64,000 nt of DNA from Peromyscus leucopus (Eukaryota; Chordata; Mammalia; Rodentia; Cricetidae), in the NCBI RefSeq assembly GCF_004664715.2, contig NC_051073.1:62610379-62674378 (forward strand). Direction: 5' to 3'. The notes under the pieces are model-generated. The model saw only the letters and a program-made list of their open reading frames with translations. It was not told where the DNA came from and ran no database searches. Shown piece after piece: positions 21,713 to 33,379 of the stretch (the first letter of the stretch is position 1; each line of letters opens with the position of its first letter). The position numbers were made by a program, and so were the translations under genes.

Positions 21713-23321
21713 AATCATTTTTATTACTGTATTATTCTCCAAGAGATAGAAACTATAGTGGGTCCAAGGTCACCCTACCCACAAGCTAGCAAATTAGCAT
21801 GTTACGATTTTATAAAGAGTAGCCGAAGACCCCTGAGTGGGAAATGACAGACTTCAACTGTCACAGCAACAGCAGCATGCAGATCTTCAGTCCAACCCCA
21901 CTGGGCCACACAGAGGGCAAGTGAGGCCTACACGCAGGACAGACAGACAGTGTCAAAGGGCAGCCCTCAGGCCTTGCTGGAACACACATCTGGTCAAAAG
22001 CGGCGAGCAGCACTACAGACTCTGCCAAAGCAAGACTATTTCATCACGCAACAGCAGAGACAGCACACATGACGGGCATGACCTGTCGTCCAAGGCACGT
22101 CTTGTAAGCAGGGGTACTGACCTCCCTTTGTGCCACAGTCGTGGTCTAGGCTATCTAACAGCCTGGAAGACAGACATGCCAAGACTTCCGCCATCTTCCG
22201 AAAGTTCGGAAAAGGGATCTGCCTGTTAGGTAATCGTGGTTAGCTGGTGGACAGCCTAAATTAAAAACATTTTCATGTTTAAGATTTTTGAAAAGGCAGC
22301 CCCTACCATCCGTGCCCTGGCGCTGGCTCTTCCTTTCTGTCCAGTTCAATAAACAGACGTGTAGTTATGGGTCTGTAAACTTCCCTTCAAGCTGACACAG
22401 AGAAAAAAATAAAGGGAAAACTCATTTATGAACTGTTAACATTCACTGTGAAAAGGAAGAATCCAGAGTTAAGAAATCTATCCTCCCTACAAATGGTAAG
22501 TAAAATCCCTTGTGAATATAAAAGACTCTAAAAGAAGATAATTTAAGGCTGATGGGATAAATTCAACCAACTTTTTCTTAAGGCCATCATGAGACAGTCT
22601 GCGATCCCACTGACACTGAAGCCCAGGAGCTTCCCAGTCCCACTCTGCTGGGTGTGCACAGAAAGAAACGGGAATTGAGTAACAGAGCGGCTCACACGCT
22701 GAAGAGGCTCAGAGAGATTTGTTGTGAGTTAGGACCCTAGAAAACACGAGACAAACCATGTATTAAACTAGTTATTATCACTAAGTATCCACTCATTTAC
22801 AGCCTATCTTCTTTTAATACCGCCATGCAATAACTACCTAGAAATACAAATTCTTCCAATTACTAGCTAAGGGATCCTGGCAAACTCATTTCAACTTCCA
22901 TTTTCCTCCACTATAAAATAGAGACAATGCTCTGAGAACTGTGAGGATTAACTGTGGCGAGTGAAAACATGCTGAATCCCAGAAAGATAATTACCTATAT
23001 TTCTCATCCCTTCATTCTGAAGCTAGCTGAATACGAACATGATCTGTAAATACTCAGGCATATTGAGCTGGACACATCTAAAGCCAAATGGATAATCTGA
23101 CTGCCCCAAATCTATTTTTTTTCTCTAGATTTTCAGAATCTGAACTATGGGTGACAACTGGGGTCAATTTGTATTTCCTCTCCTTATTACAAGTCCTACA
23201 TGTTTCCTACCCTCATCCAATTCTTTCACTCTTACTGTTTTGTGTCCAGGTCACTGTGGCTCATTTCCTGGCACCTAACTCCTCTACTCCCTAACAATCA
23301 AGTCAAATTTGTTTGATCACA

Positions 23322-23345
23322 CCAAAAAAAAAAAAAAAAAAAAAA
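23322..23345. repeat. Poly(A) run
   Basis: An A run of about 24 bases after unique sequence; no retroposon body is recognised upstream. Confidence 0.9.
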
Positions 23346-23977
23346 GCCTCAACATTAGATGACCATCCAGACTCCATTACATTACTAATTAGGGTAGACA
23401 TTTCCTGGCATGTACCGGATAATCCAGACTGAGATCTGTAAGTCTGGCTAGAGTTCAGGCTCTCCGTTCTTGCCTCTGATGAAATACACTGCCCCACTAT
23501 AGGATATTCTGTGGAAAGGTCCACATGGCCAGGAACTGGCTAGGTCTCCGGCCACCAGTCATGAGGACCTGAGATCCTTGTCCAATAAGGCAAAAGGAAC
23601 GTAATTATGCCGTGAGTCCAAGGGAGAGGTAAGAAGCAGACCCTTCCTATCCGAATTCAAGCCTCCAGGTGACCATGACTTCATGAAGAACACAGAGACG
23701 GGACACAACTAGCTGAAAACAAAACCCGCACACTGTGAAATAACTAATGCTGCTGTTTTAGCTGGGGGTGGGGTGGGGGTGGGGTTGGTGGTGGTAGCGT
23801 GTCTTTAATCAACTTGGACGGTTGAGGCAGGAAGTTCTGGGGTTCTGGGCCAGCCTAAGCAACAAGGAGACCTGGTCCCCTTGCCACCTCCCTCAAAGAT
23901 ACAAAGGTACTACTTTAGTAAGCGGAGTCACTGAACTTGGGGGTAATTTTAATAACACACTCGTCTCACCTGCATTT

Positions 23978-24303
23978 CTTTGTTGTGGGATATTTGTACA
24001 TTGTGTGAAGATGTATTGCTGTGATTGGTGTAATAAAGCTCAACAGCCAATAACTAGGCAGGAGGTATAGGCGGGACTTGGGGGGGTGCACGCGGGGAGA
24101 AACTAGGAGAAAGTATCCAGGAGCGCAATTTCACCAGCAGACTTGCAGGAAGTTAGAGGTGCCATACTAAGAGGTAACTGAGCCACGTGGCAGAACATAG
24201 ATTGATAAAAGTAGGTTAATTTAAGTTATAAGAGAAGTGGGAAAAGCCTAGGCTAAGGCCAAGCTTTCATAATTAATAATTCTCTGGGTCATTATTTGCA
24301 GTG
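23978..24303 (+). mobile_element. LTR-like repeat
   Basis: It contains 'gattggtgtaataaagctca' followed by 'cagccaataactaggcagga' and the purine-rich 'gaagtgggaaaagcctaggc'. The arrangement resembles the LTRs at 270-784 and 62299-62688. Ends are approximate and no target duplication was found. Confidence 0.6.
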
Positions 24304-24331
24304 TGTGCCACCCCCACCTCCACCTTGTTTT

Positions 24332-24472
24332 GTTTTAAGACAGGGTCTCACTATGGGGTCCTGGCTGTCCTGGAATTTACCATGTAGACCAGGCTGGCTT
24401 TAAACTCAGAGATCCACCTGTTTCTGGCTCCTGAGTGCTGAGATTAAAGGTGTACACCGCCAAGCCCAGCTT
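24332..24472 (-). mobile_element. B1 SINE
   Basis: Reverse-complement B1 'gttttaagacagggtctcac' to 'caccgccaagcccagc'. Confidence 0.85.
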
Positions 24473-24511
24473 ACCTCCATTTCAAAACAAGTCATTAAAA
24501 AAATTACATAT

Positions 24512-24690
24512 TGGGCTGGAGAGATGGCTCAGAGGTTAAGAGCACTGACTGCTCTTCCAGAGGTCCTGAATTCAATTCCCAGCACCTACATGGTGGCTCA
24601 CAAACCATCTGTAATGAGATCTGGTGCCCTCTTCTGGCCTGCAGTCATACATGCTGTATACATAATAAATAAATCTTAAAAAAAAAAAAT
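24512..24690 (+). mobile_element. B2 SINE
   Basis: A consensus-like B2 from 'gggctggagagatggctcag' to 'aataaataaatcttaaaa'. Confidence 0.95.
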
Positions 24691-24754
24691 TCTTAAAAAA
24701 AAAAAAAGACACTCTAAAAAAATTACTTACTACAAAAAATATATGAGTAAGAAT

Positions 24755-25912
24755 TTCTGGGTGCTGGCATAACTGGATCTCAATATGTAAAAGATTACAA
24801 ATAGATCCATATCTGTCACCATGCACAAAACTCAAGTCCAAGTGGATCAAAGACCTGAACATAAATCCAGTTACACTAAACTTAATAGAAAAGAAAGTAG
24901 GAAGCACTCTTGAACGCATTGGCACCGGAGACCATTTCCTAAATAAAACACCGACAGCACAGACCCTGAGCACAACAATTAATAAATGGGACCTCTCGAA
25001 ACTGAGAAGCTTTTGCAGGGCAAAAGACACAGTCAATAAGACAAAAAGACAGCCAACAGAATGGGAAAAGATCTTCACCAACCCCACATCTGACAGAGGA
25101 TTGATCTCCAAAGTATATAAAGAACTCAAGAAACTACACATCAAAATACTGAACAGTCCAATTTAAAAATGGGCTAAAGAGCTAAACAGAGAATTTACAA
25201 AACAAGAATCACAAATGGCTGAAAGACATTTAAAGAAATGCTCAACATCCTTAATCATCAGAGAAATGCAAATCAAAACGACTGAGATACCACCTTACAC
25301 CTGTCAGAATGGCTACGATCAAAAACACCAATGACAATCGATGTTGGAGAGGATGTGGAGCAAAGGGAACACTCCTCCACTGTTGGTGGGAATGTAAGTT
25401 TGTACAACCACTGTGGAAATCAGTATGGCAGTTTCTCAGAAAATTAGGAATCGAACTACCTCAAGACCCAGCCATCACACTCTTGGGCATCTACCCAAGG
25501 AATGCTGATTCATACCATAAAGATACATGCTCAGCTATGTTCATAGCAGCACTATTTGTAATAGCCAGAACCTGGAAACAACCTAGATGCCCATCAACAG
25601 AAGAATGAATGAAAAAAATGTGGTACATATACACAATGGAGTACTACTCAGCAGAGAAAAACAATGAAAGCATGAAATTTTCAGGCAAATGGATGGAACT
25701 AGAAAAAATCATCCTGAGTGAGGTAACCCAAACCCAGAAAGACAGTCAGTCATGGTATGTACTCACTCATAAGTGGATTCTAGATATAAAATAAAGAACA
25801 ATCAGACAACCCATAGAACCATGGAGGCTATATATATAGCATGGAGGTCCCTAGGATGACTGTGGCTTATAATAAATTTCGGTTTTACTCAATTATTGGA
25901 AAAAAAAAAAAA
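24755..25912 (+). mobile_element. 5'-truncated LINE-1, ORF2 3' end plus short 3' UTR
   Basis: About 1.15 kb of L1. The C-terminal part of ORF2 is readable, including the conserved Cys-rich block ([20 protein letters not shown]) at 25330-25400 and the motif MWYIYTMEYYSA at 25612-25650. Frameshifts and an in-frame stop at 25606-25608 show it is dead. A short 3' UTR and an A14 tail at 25899-25912 follow. The reverse transcriptase and endonuclease portions are absent. Confidence 0.92.
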
Positions 25913-25914
25913 AG

Positions 25915-26050
25915 AATTGCTGGGTAGTGGGGGCGCACACCTTTAAACCCAGCACTCGGGAGGCAGAGGCAGGCTGAGCAGCCAATCTTGAGGGTAGCCT
26001 GGTCTACAGAATGAGTTCCAGGACAGTCAGGGTTGCTACACAGAAAGAAT
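25915..26050 (+). mobile_element. B1 SINE
   Basis: Immediately follows the L1 A tail: 'gctgggtagtgggggcgcac' to 'ctacacagaaagaa'. Confidence 0.9.
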
Positions 26051-26054
26051 TATA

Positions 26055-26185
26055 GCCACAACATGGTGGCACACGCCTTGTAATCCCACCAATTTGAGAT
26101 GCTGAGACAGAAGTTCAAGAACAACCTGCACCGAGTTCGAGGCCAGCCTGATGATCAATTTAGTGAAAACTTGTCTCAAAATAAA
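26055..26185 (+). mobile_element. Old B1-like SINE
   Basis: 'cacaacatggtggcacacgc' to 'aacttgtctcaaaataaaa', diverged. Confidence 0.65.
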
Positions 26186-26314
26186 ATGCTCTTAGATCCC
26201 AGCACCCACGCAGAAGCTGGGCACAGCAGTGTGCAGCTGTAATTCCAGCATTGGGCAGGCAGAGAAAAGCGGATCTCTGGATTCAGAGACCCTGCCTCAA
26301 AAAGTCAGGGGGAG

Positions 26315-26522
26315 AAGGCTGGTGAGAAAGCTCGGCAGGTACAAGCGCTTGCCACAGAAGCCTGGCAACCCTGGTTCCATCTCTGCAACCCACAGCAGAG
26401 GGAAAGCATCGACTTCCACGGGCCACTTCTGACCTTCACATGGACACCGCGGCACACAAACACTCACACACACCATACACACAGAGAATGATACATTTTC
26501 AAATTCTTAGAATAAAAATAAG
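26315..26522 (+). mobile_element. B2/B3-type SINE
   Basis: 'gaaggctggtgagaaagctc' to the CA-containing tail and 'agaataaaaataagg'. Confidence 0.75.
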
Positions 26523-26571
26523 GTGGGAAACAAGAAAGAGGTTGATGACCCCTGGTGTCCACACGCATCCA

Positions 26572-26573
<2 letters not shown>

Positions 26574-26621
<48 letters not shown>
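26574..26621. repeat. (CA)n microsatellite
   Basis: About 24 uninterrupted CA units. Confidence 0.98.
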
Positions 26622-26653
26622 GAGTTGTCTCTCTGTCATGCCAAGTGCAGTCA

Positions 26654-26840
26654 GGGGCCAGTGAGATGGCTCAGTGGAGAATGGCACTTGCTGTCAAAAC
26701 TAAAGAACTGACTTCAATCCTTGAAACCCATACTGGAAGGAAGGAACTGACCCGAGGGCCATGCTCTAGCCTCCGCATGCACACTGCCACACATGCACAC
26801 CTACACACACAGACAAGTACATAAATATAAGACATTTAAA
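26654..26840 (+). mobile_element. B2-type SINE
   Basis: 'ggggccagtgagatggctca' to 'aagtacataaatataagac'. Confidence 0.85.
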
Positions 26841-27032
26841 AAATTTTAACTATATAGAACTAAAAGGCTGTTAGCCTATACGCTTACAAGGTTCTAGGTC
26901 TGACTCCCTATACTGCTAAAATAAATAAATAAAATCCTAAAACACATTGAATATAAATAAGCACTTACTACATAAAGAAATAATACAGCTTTATCTGGCA
27001 CTATAGTAAGAAACCAGAAAAAGGGCTGCAGG

Positions 27033-27170
27033 GCCAGGCATGGCCACACGCCTTTAGTCCCAGCACTGGAGAGGCAGAAGCAGGGATCTCTGTGAGTTGG
27101 AGACCAGCTTGGTCTACCTGACAAGTTCAGGTCAGCCAGGGTTACACAGTAAGACCCCGTCTCAAATAAG
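27033..27170 (+). mobile_element. B1 SINE
   Basis: 'gccaggcatggccacacgcc' to 'aagaccccgtctcaaataag'. Confidence 0.88.
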
Positions 27171-27239
27171 ACCGGGTGGTGGAGGTGGTAAGGGGCGGGG
27201 ACTAGTAATGGGTAAGAGGCTAAAACTGATTGTTGCGTA

Positions 27240-27445
27240 ATCATGAGGACTGCAGTTCAAACCCCAACATCCACTTAACAAGCCAGATGTTCCACAAATA
27301 TTCGAAACTCCAGCTCTGAGGGATCCAATGCCCTATTCTGGGCTCCATGTGCTCACAGGCATGCATACCTGCACACACATGAGAACATGCTTACAAAGTA
27401 CAAAGACATGGACACACACATAAGTAAAAAAAGAGAAAAAAGGAA
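27240..27445 (+). mobile_element. B2-type SINE, 5'-truncated
   Basis: It begins inside the body ('gaggactgcagttcaaaccc') and ends in 'cacacacataagtaaaaaa'. A (GGAA)n run follows at 27443-27470. Confidence 0.65.
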
Positions 27446-27470
27446 GGAAGGAAGGCAGGAAGGAAGGAAA

Positions 27471-27600
27471 ACCACAGCACTTGGGAGACAAGAGGCAGAT
27501 TGCTGAGAGTTTGAGGCTAGTCTGGTGTACAGAGTGAATCCTAAGACAGTCAGGACTACACACAGAAACCCCATCTCAAAAAACAAAAGAAAAAAGAAAT
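27471..27600 (+). mobile_element. B1 SINE, 5'-truncated
   Basis: 'ccacagcacttgggagacaa' to 'aaaccccatctcaaaaaac'. Confidence 0.75.
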
Positions 27601-27737
27601 CAGTAAAAATAGTTTCTCTGGGGAGGGAAAGCATGTTAAGGCGAATATTTCACAAATGTAATCCTTCTACTTTTTTTAAAGTTAACAAAATGTTTTAAAT
27701 ATGATAGTAATTAATATTTTAAAATGCTAATTCACAT

Positions 27738-27842
27738 CTTAAGCATGCCTATAATCCCAACACAGGAAGATCAGAAGTTCAGTGTCATCCTCAGCTACAT
27801 AGCAAACTCAGGGCAAGCCTAGGCTACATGAGAGCCTATCTC

Positions 27843-27889
<47 letters not shown>
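27738..27889 (+). mobile_element. Old B1-like SINE with CA tail
   Basis: 'taagcatgcctataatccca' to 'gagcctatctcaaaa', then (CA)22 at 27846-27889. Confidence 0.7.
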
Positions 27890-28636
27890 TGTACCCAACA
27901 ATGTACATTTTCAAAATGGAGATAGTATCAAATTGTTGTAGAGATCAAAGCGACTGATTAGATTTGTAATGCTCAGAGAGGCAGCTGAATACGTGACTCT
28001 AGAGTTCTGAAAGATTTCCTGACTCAGACTCCATTAGCTGAGGTCAGAAAGGAGAAAGAGATAAGAGTCCACAGCCCAAGAGCATAAGACCAGCCTGGAA
28101 AAGGGCAAAGAAAAGCCAACCGATGCAACTGGACAGGAACGAGGCATGAAGGGCAAACGTGAGAAAGTACCGTCAGGAAGTCAAGAAGATGGGGTGAGGG
28201 TGCAGCTGTGGCCGGGATAAAGAGCTGGCTTTGGCAAGAAAGGGGTCAAGACAGTCTTCTAAAAGCATGTATGCTTACAGGGAACTCGGGTGGGATGAAG
28301 ATGGAAACATACCCACTGTTCCCTGGTAAGGACAGAGCACATGACGCAGGTTGCTTAGTAAGTGTAAATCGCTCTCCAGAGCAAAGGGTTAGGCCACTTT
28401 TTATAACTGTTATTGTTTTGTTTTAAATGTCTTTAGACCGGGAGCCTGGGAGAAGAAGGCAAGAAGAGGAGAGCACACGTGTTGAGCACCGAGTACTTAC
28501 TCTAGTCTAGTGAATTTCCCACTTTAATTCAGAGTGGTTTTCAGAATTGAGACTATCAGAAGACTGGCCACTGGGCATCTTGTACTTTACTCCCTTTAAT
28601 GAAATCAAAACATCCCCACAAAAATAATTTTCTAAT

Positions 28637-28798
28637 TTTTTTTTTTTTTTTTTTTTTGAGACAGGGTTTCTCTGTGTAGCTTTGAGCCTTTCCTGGATCT
28701 CACTCTGTAGCCCAGGCTGGCCTCGAACTCATGGAGATCCACCTGGCTCTGCCTCCCGAGTGCTGGGATTAGAGGTGTGTGCCACCACCGCCTGGCTT
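28637..28798 (-). mobile_element. B1 SINE
   Basis: Full-length reverse-complement B1 with a 20-base T run (A tail) at 28638-28657 and the left end 'ccaccaccgcctggct'. Confidence 0.95.
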
Positions 28799-28825
28799 AA
28801 TGGTTCATCTTAAGTCACAAAGGGA

Positions 28826-29040
28826 AGGGCTGGAGAGATGGCTCAGGAGTTAAGAACACTGGTTGCTCTTCTGGAGGACCTGGGTTTGGTGCCCAGCACC
28901 CATGTGGCAGCTCACAACTGTCTATAACTCCAGTTGCAGAGGATTTAATGCCCTCTTCTGGACTCAGCAACCAAAGCATACACATGCTAACGTACATACA
29001 CACATGTAGGCAAACACTCATACACATAAAAAAATAAAAT
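28826..29040 (+). mobile_element. B2 SINE
   Basis: 'aagggctggagagatggctc' to 'acataaaaaaataaaatg'. Confidence 0.93.
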
Positions 29041-29210
29041 GAAGAAAATCACAAAGAGGGAGAGAATATCATACTGACTTTAGTTCAATCCCCATTTGCC
29101 AATTAAAAAGTTACCTGCTCTATTCATTTCTGTAAATTCATGCCAAGCATATTTCACATACACATATATTTGCATATTAGGTGCTTTGTTTTGATTTGGT
29201 TTTGGTGGGG

Positions 29211-29361
29211 GGCGGTTCTAATACAGGGCTCTCTATGTAGTCCTGGCTGTCCTAGAACTCACCATGTAGATCAGGCTGGCCTGGAACTCACAGATATTCT
29301 CCTGCCTCAGCCTCCTGTGTGGTGGGTGGGATTAAAAAAGAGTGCCACCACACTCAGCCCA
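29211..29361 (-). mobile_element. B1 SINE, diverged
   Basis: 'aatacagggctctctatgta' to 'gagtgccaccacactcagcc'. Confidence 0.8.
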
Positions 29362-29548
29362 TATTTGCATACTGTAATACACGCACACTTCACATAATAG
29401 TATTCATGACAAATATGTATCTTTAACAAAATGTTGGTTCTAACCCCTTCCAAGTTTCACAAGTACAGTCAAAGAGTTTAAAACAACCAAAAAACAAAAA
29501 TAAACCCTAGAGTTAAACACACAGTTAACCAAAATTTAAGTATTCATC

Positions 29549-29583
29549 ACCGTAGTTCCAACATCACCGTAGTTCCAACATCA
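29549..29583. repeat. Direct 17-bp duplication
   Basis: 'catcaccgtagttccaa' occurs twice in tandem. No other feature is associated. Confidence 0.85.
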
Positions 29584-30210
29584 CGGGACGCCCGGACTTT
29601 CTTCATTCTTAACAATTATGGACAGTAATCTCTCCCTACACTTCACGTAGACAAAACACAAAAATGAAGCTTTTGTTGCTTCTCCGGGAACTCTTGTTCC
29701 TTAAATTGTTCATTCATATTAATGAAAATTGTCTATGTTGTCTCTTGAATCCTAAGTATTTACAACCCCTCCCCCTTCCTAAGTCACAAGCACCCAAAGG
29801 GTAAGATACCCTGCTTACTCCGATCACACTCCACAACTTTGAGCACCCAGCATTTGCTAGCCGCTAAAAGTGCTGAGTTCAACAGTTTCTGCTCTAACAG
29901 CCGTTCAGGCTTACTAGTAAACAAATTACAACAGAGGCAAAACCAGAAGTGAGTACGGACCTCATTCAGAGGACGAACAAAGCCTCGGGCAATAGAGGGA
30001 ATTCTGGGGGACATTTCCGAATTCCTCAAAAGGCCTCAACAAATACCTGTTGAATGTATTTCTGAATGAAGTGAATCCTGTTCATGGAAGCAGGTCTGGC
30101 TCCAAGAAAGATTATCAGCTGCTTCGGAAGCGGCCTTCCAACTGCAATATGCAGACCCCCCCCCCCAAACCCTCCCGTCCGCGCCAGAACATCCCTTCGG
30201 AGGGCCATAC

Positions 30211-30386
30211 CTGTACTGCCAGCCTTTCGCACTGCCACCGCGGCTGCTGCCGCCGCTGCTGCTGCTGATTGCGCCCCCACAGCTGCTGCTGCTGTTCTTG
30301 CTGGGGGTCACCGCCGTGGCCAGGCCCTCCAGCTTCCCCTCACTCTCCGAGACTTTCAGGACCGATGCCGGCTCGCCTCCCTGCAT
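30211..30386 (-). CDS. Osbpl11: Osbpl11 coding exon 1 (N terminus)
   Basis: From ATG at 30386 the exon encodes MQGGEPASVLKVSESEGKLE followed by a low-complexity Ser/Gly tract and GGSAKGWQY, ending with two bases of a Ser codon before the donor CAG|gtatgg. The chosen start matches the known ORP11 N terminus and has A at -3. A second in-frame ATG at 30404 would add six residues (MNFGVK) but has C at -3. The Ser tract is encoded by imperfect AGC/GGC triplets (30232-30300), a likely site of length variation. The exon lies inside the CpG island. Confidence 0.94.
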
Positions 30387-31159
30387 CTTAACTCCAAAGT
30401 TCATCTGCCCTCCTCGGGCGGGAGCGGCCGACGGCAGAGGGATTTTGTGGGTACTTTTCCCCCTTCCTCTCTTGCTTTTTTTTTTTTTTTACTCTGGACG
30501 GGATCTCAGACGGCGGCTAGAGTGGAAACCGTCGGTGGTCCAGAAAACGAGGACACGCATTTCCACTTCGGTTCAAACTTTTAAAGAGCACACACAGGTT
30601 ACCTTTCCGCTAGACGCCTCTCCGGGAGCAAGAACAAGGAGGACAAATCACCCCGCCAGAGGGCTCGGTGCCACACACTCCGGGGAGCAGCCGGGCGGCG
30701 CGGGCGAGGTCGCCGATCCTCCGGCCGGGGACGCGGGGGCAAGGACGGGGGAGCACGGCCGGGGAGCCCCGGAGCCCGGGGCCTGACCTCGGGGCTCGGG
30801 GGCGGGCCGGCCGCGCTGCCTCTTCTCCTCGGCCGGGTCCTCAGAAGGAAGGGCCCGTCCAGCCAGTTCGGCGGTTCCCGCCGCAGCCCCAAACTGAGCC
30901 GGGACGGTCGCGCGCCGCCCGCGGAGGGTCGGGCAGGCGCCGCCGGGCGGGACGCGGGCTCCGAGGCCGCTTCAGCTTGGGCCGGAGGCGAGAGGCTCGC
31001 GGCCGCCTCCTCCGACAGCCCTGGCCCTGACGCTCGGCCGAGTTCACCGGAGCCGACCGGTCCCTGGAGCCACCCCACAGCCCCAAACGTAAAAGCCAGG
31101 GCCCCGGCCGCCGCCCCACCCACAGCCGGTCACCCACCCGCCTGCTGGCTCTCCCCGCC

Positions 31160-31230
31160 TTCCTTTCCGGTGTCGTGTGAGCTCATTTCCGGTGGGGCTG
31201 AAGCACCGGCGCCATCTTTGATTGGGGCAG
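31160..31230 (-). promoter_or_regulatory. Osbpl11: Candidate core promoter: CCAAT, YY1-like and ETS-like sites
   Basis: On the minus strand the order is CCAAT (31225-31221), then caaagatggcgcc (31220-31208, a YY1-type AAGATGGCGC site), then two ccggaa ETS cores (31192-31187 and 31170-31165). The combination is typical of TATA-less CpG-island promoters and points transcription towards exon 1. No transcription start is proven. The leader from here to the ATG would be about 800 nt unless spliced. Confidence 0.55.
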
Positions 31231-31309
31231 CGGAGCCCGAAAGGAGGCGGTGACAGCGAGCCCTTTTGGGAGAGGAGGAGCTGGAGGACGGAGCTACTTG
31301 GGAAAGAGC

Positions 31310-31384
31310 TTGCCTGGCCTCGAACTGACAGAGATCCACCTGCCTGAGTGCTAGGATTAAGATGTGTGCCATCATACCTGGCTA
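31310..31384 (-). mobile_element. B1 SINE fragment at the island edge
   Basis: 'tggcctcgaactgacagaga' to 'atcatacctggct'; the right half of the element is lost. Confidence 0.8.
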
Positions 31385-31385
31385 A

Positions 31386-31875
31386 CTAAAGTTATATTTA
31401 TTTTGCTGAGGGTCATCACACAAGGTTCACACTCTTAAGTTAATTAGGACCTAATTATGGTCCTAAGCCTGTCTCCCCAAGGCTGCTCACCTGTGTGGCA
31501 TGTCTTAGCTGAAGGTCGGGTTCAGTCTCTTCACATAGTCTCTGGTTCTAGGGTCAGGATCCCAGGAGAGAATCCCCAACCCCAGGGCAGATTTAGGTGG
31601 TATCTCTCCAATGTCTGCCGCAGTCCTGAAGATGTGCAGAGCAGAGCATCGCTTTTGGTCTCTGCTCACACACTGTGTCAAATGGGCATCGTGGAGTTCT
31701 CTGAATGCATAGCTGTGTGTGTGTCCGGCTATCTTGAGTGAATGACGTCGCTGGGTTCTGGTTATCAGGTGCAGCTTTGGGTGTAGTGGGGTTCCTGACT
31801 AAGCTATTTCTGTATAGGCACTTTTTACTAAGTCCACCACATCGAACAACATAGAAGCAACCTCCCACAACTCAA
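31386..31875. other. Unassigned 5' flank
   Basis: No repeat or coding exon recognised. This is intergenic sequence upstream of Osbpl11. Confidence 0.5.
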
Positions 31876-31879
31876 ATAA

Positions 31880-31881
31880 GA

Positions 31882-31936
<55 letters not shown>

Positions 31937-31937
31937 A
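31880..31937. repeat. (AAAT)n microsatellite
   Basis: About 14 uninterrupted AAAT/ATAA units. Confidence 0.98.
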
Positions 31938-32253
31938 AGACTTTGGAGGATGAACCAGAAAATCAGTGAGATGGAATGGAGAACCTGATTTAGACCAAGG
32001 AAAAAGATGTATAAAGGGATGTTTTATAAGATGACATTTAAGTGAGATGATGAAGGACAAGAAACTTAAAGGAAGAGCAATCTGTACTTACTCTGAGAAA
32101 TGAGAGCCGGAAGCCTAGAGCGTGACAGAGAGTGGTATGGAGTGAGAGTGAGGAAGGGCAGAGGGGTGCGGGTCTTATTTAAATACAACAGTGTTAGAAA
32201 TAATAAAAAAGAAAGAGCAGCAGGTTTGGGAAAGGAGGGAACACAACATCGCC

Positions 32254-32660
32254 TTTCACAGCTGGAGGAGGTGAGGGGCAGCCTCACAGCTGGGGGAGAG
32301 GTGAGGGGCAGCCTTTCACAGCTGGAGGAGAGGTGAGGGGCAGCCTCACAGCTGGGGGAGAGGTGAGGGGCAGCCTCACAGCTGGAGGAGAGGTGAGGGG
32401 CAGCCTCACAGCTGGAGGAGAGGTGAGGGGCAGCCTCACAGCTGGGGGAGAGGTGAGGGGCAGACTCACAGCTGGAGGAGAGGTGAGGGGCAGACTCACA
32501 GCTGGAGGAGGTGAGGGGCAGCCTCACAGCTGGGGGAGAGGTGAGGGGCAGACTCATAGCTGGGGGAGAGGTGAGGGGCAGCCTTACAGCTAGAAGAGAG
32601 ATGAGGGGCAGACTCACAGCTGGGGGAGAGGTGAGGGGCAGCCTTACAGCTGAGGGTGGT
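32254..32660. repeat. 30-bp minisatellite, about 13 copies
   Basis: The unit is approximately 'gtgaggggcagcctcacagc' plus 'tgggggagag'. Variants change one to four bases (tttcaca, actcaca, ttacagc; gggg/gagg). Because 30 is a multiple of three, frames stay open on both strands (minus frames of 272 and 71 codons; plus 86), giving a decapeptide repeat such as LPLTSPPAVR. I regard these as by-products, not genes. Confidence 0.95.
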
Positions 32661-32664
32661 GTGG

Positions 32665-33375
32665 CTGGGTCTTGAATGGAAGAGCAATAGGAGAAATGGA
32701 GGATCAGGCCAGAGACTGCACAATGGAGCCCCGCAGCGAGAGGAAAGTCTTCAGGTCCAGGGAGGAGCTGCGTGAGGAGAGAGAGATCCCACAGATAACA
32801 TGATGGGGCCCTGAAGGAAAGCCTTCCAATCCCAGAACAAAGGAGGTTTCTGGCTTTCCTAAGGGGCTGGCGGGATTTCCACACCTTGGGACAGCCTGAT
32901 CTAGTCTACTTGACTCCTGACACAGAGGCGGGCACCAGGTAGGACCAGAAACGTATTTTTCAGTTCCCAGGAAAACTGGACTTGCTTTTCCAGCCCCGGC
33001 TGGGGCCTGCTGGTTCTTTATCTCAAGGACAGACTTCAGGGGAGTGTGCCCTGATTTTCCCAAGGCTGTCATATCTGTAAGCTTAGTGACCGGATCTAAC
33101 GGAATGTCCTAGAAGGTTTTTAACTGCAAAGCCTGTGACCTGATTAAGTTTTTAAAACTATACTCCTTTCAACAAGTGTGGTGCTGGAACAACTGGACGG
33201 CCACAAGCCGGACCTCTCTGCCTCATAAAATATCCATAAATTAATTCAAAATGGACAAAAAACATTCATTTAAAAACTAAAACTGTAAAACATAAGAAAA
33301 TGAGTCATCTTCATAGTCTGCTGTTAGGCAGTTTTTGTTTATTGTTTTTGTTTTTGGTGCAACATCAAAACACAA
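32665..33375. other. Unassigned intergenic sequence
   Basis: Contains no repeat or exon that I recognise, apart from the extended minus frame running out of the minisatellite. Confidence 0.5.
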
Positions 33376-33379
33376 AAGA

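Larger units (their letters stand above)
30100..31265. promoter_or_regulatory. Osbpl11: CpG island spanning Osbpl11 exon 1 and 5' flank
   Basis: The only strongly GC- and CpG-rich stretch of the window, abruptly bounded by AT-richer and SINE sequence. Long frames through it on both strands, for example minus 30599-31123, start with GTG and reflect base composition, not coding. Confidence 0.9.

Noticed and set aside
30599..31137. Long minus-strand frames in the CpG island as upstream ORFs of Osbpl11
   Set aside because: Both apparent starts are GTG, and high GC content suppresses stops; overlapping plus-strand frames are just as long.
32066..32884. 272-codon minus-strand frame as a repetitive protein gene
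   Set aside because: It is the translation of the 30-bp minisatellite, and the opposite strand is open as well.
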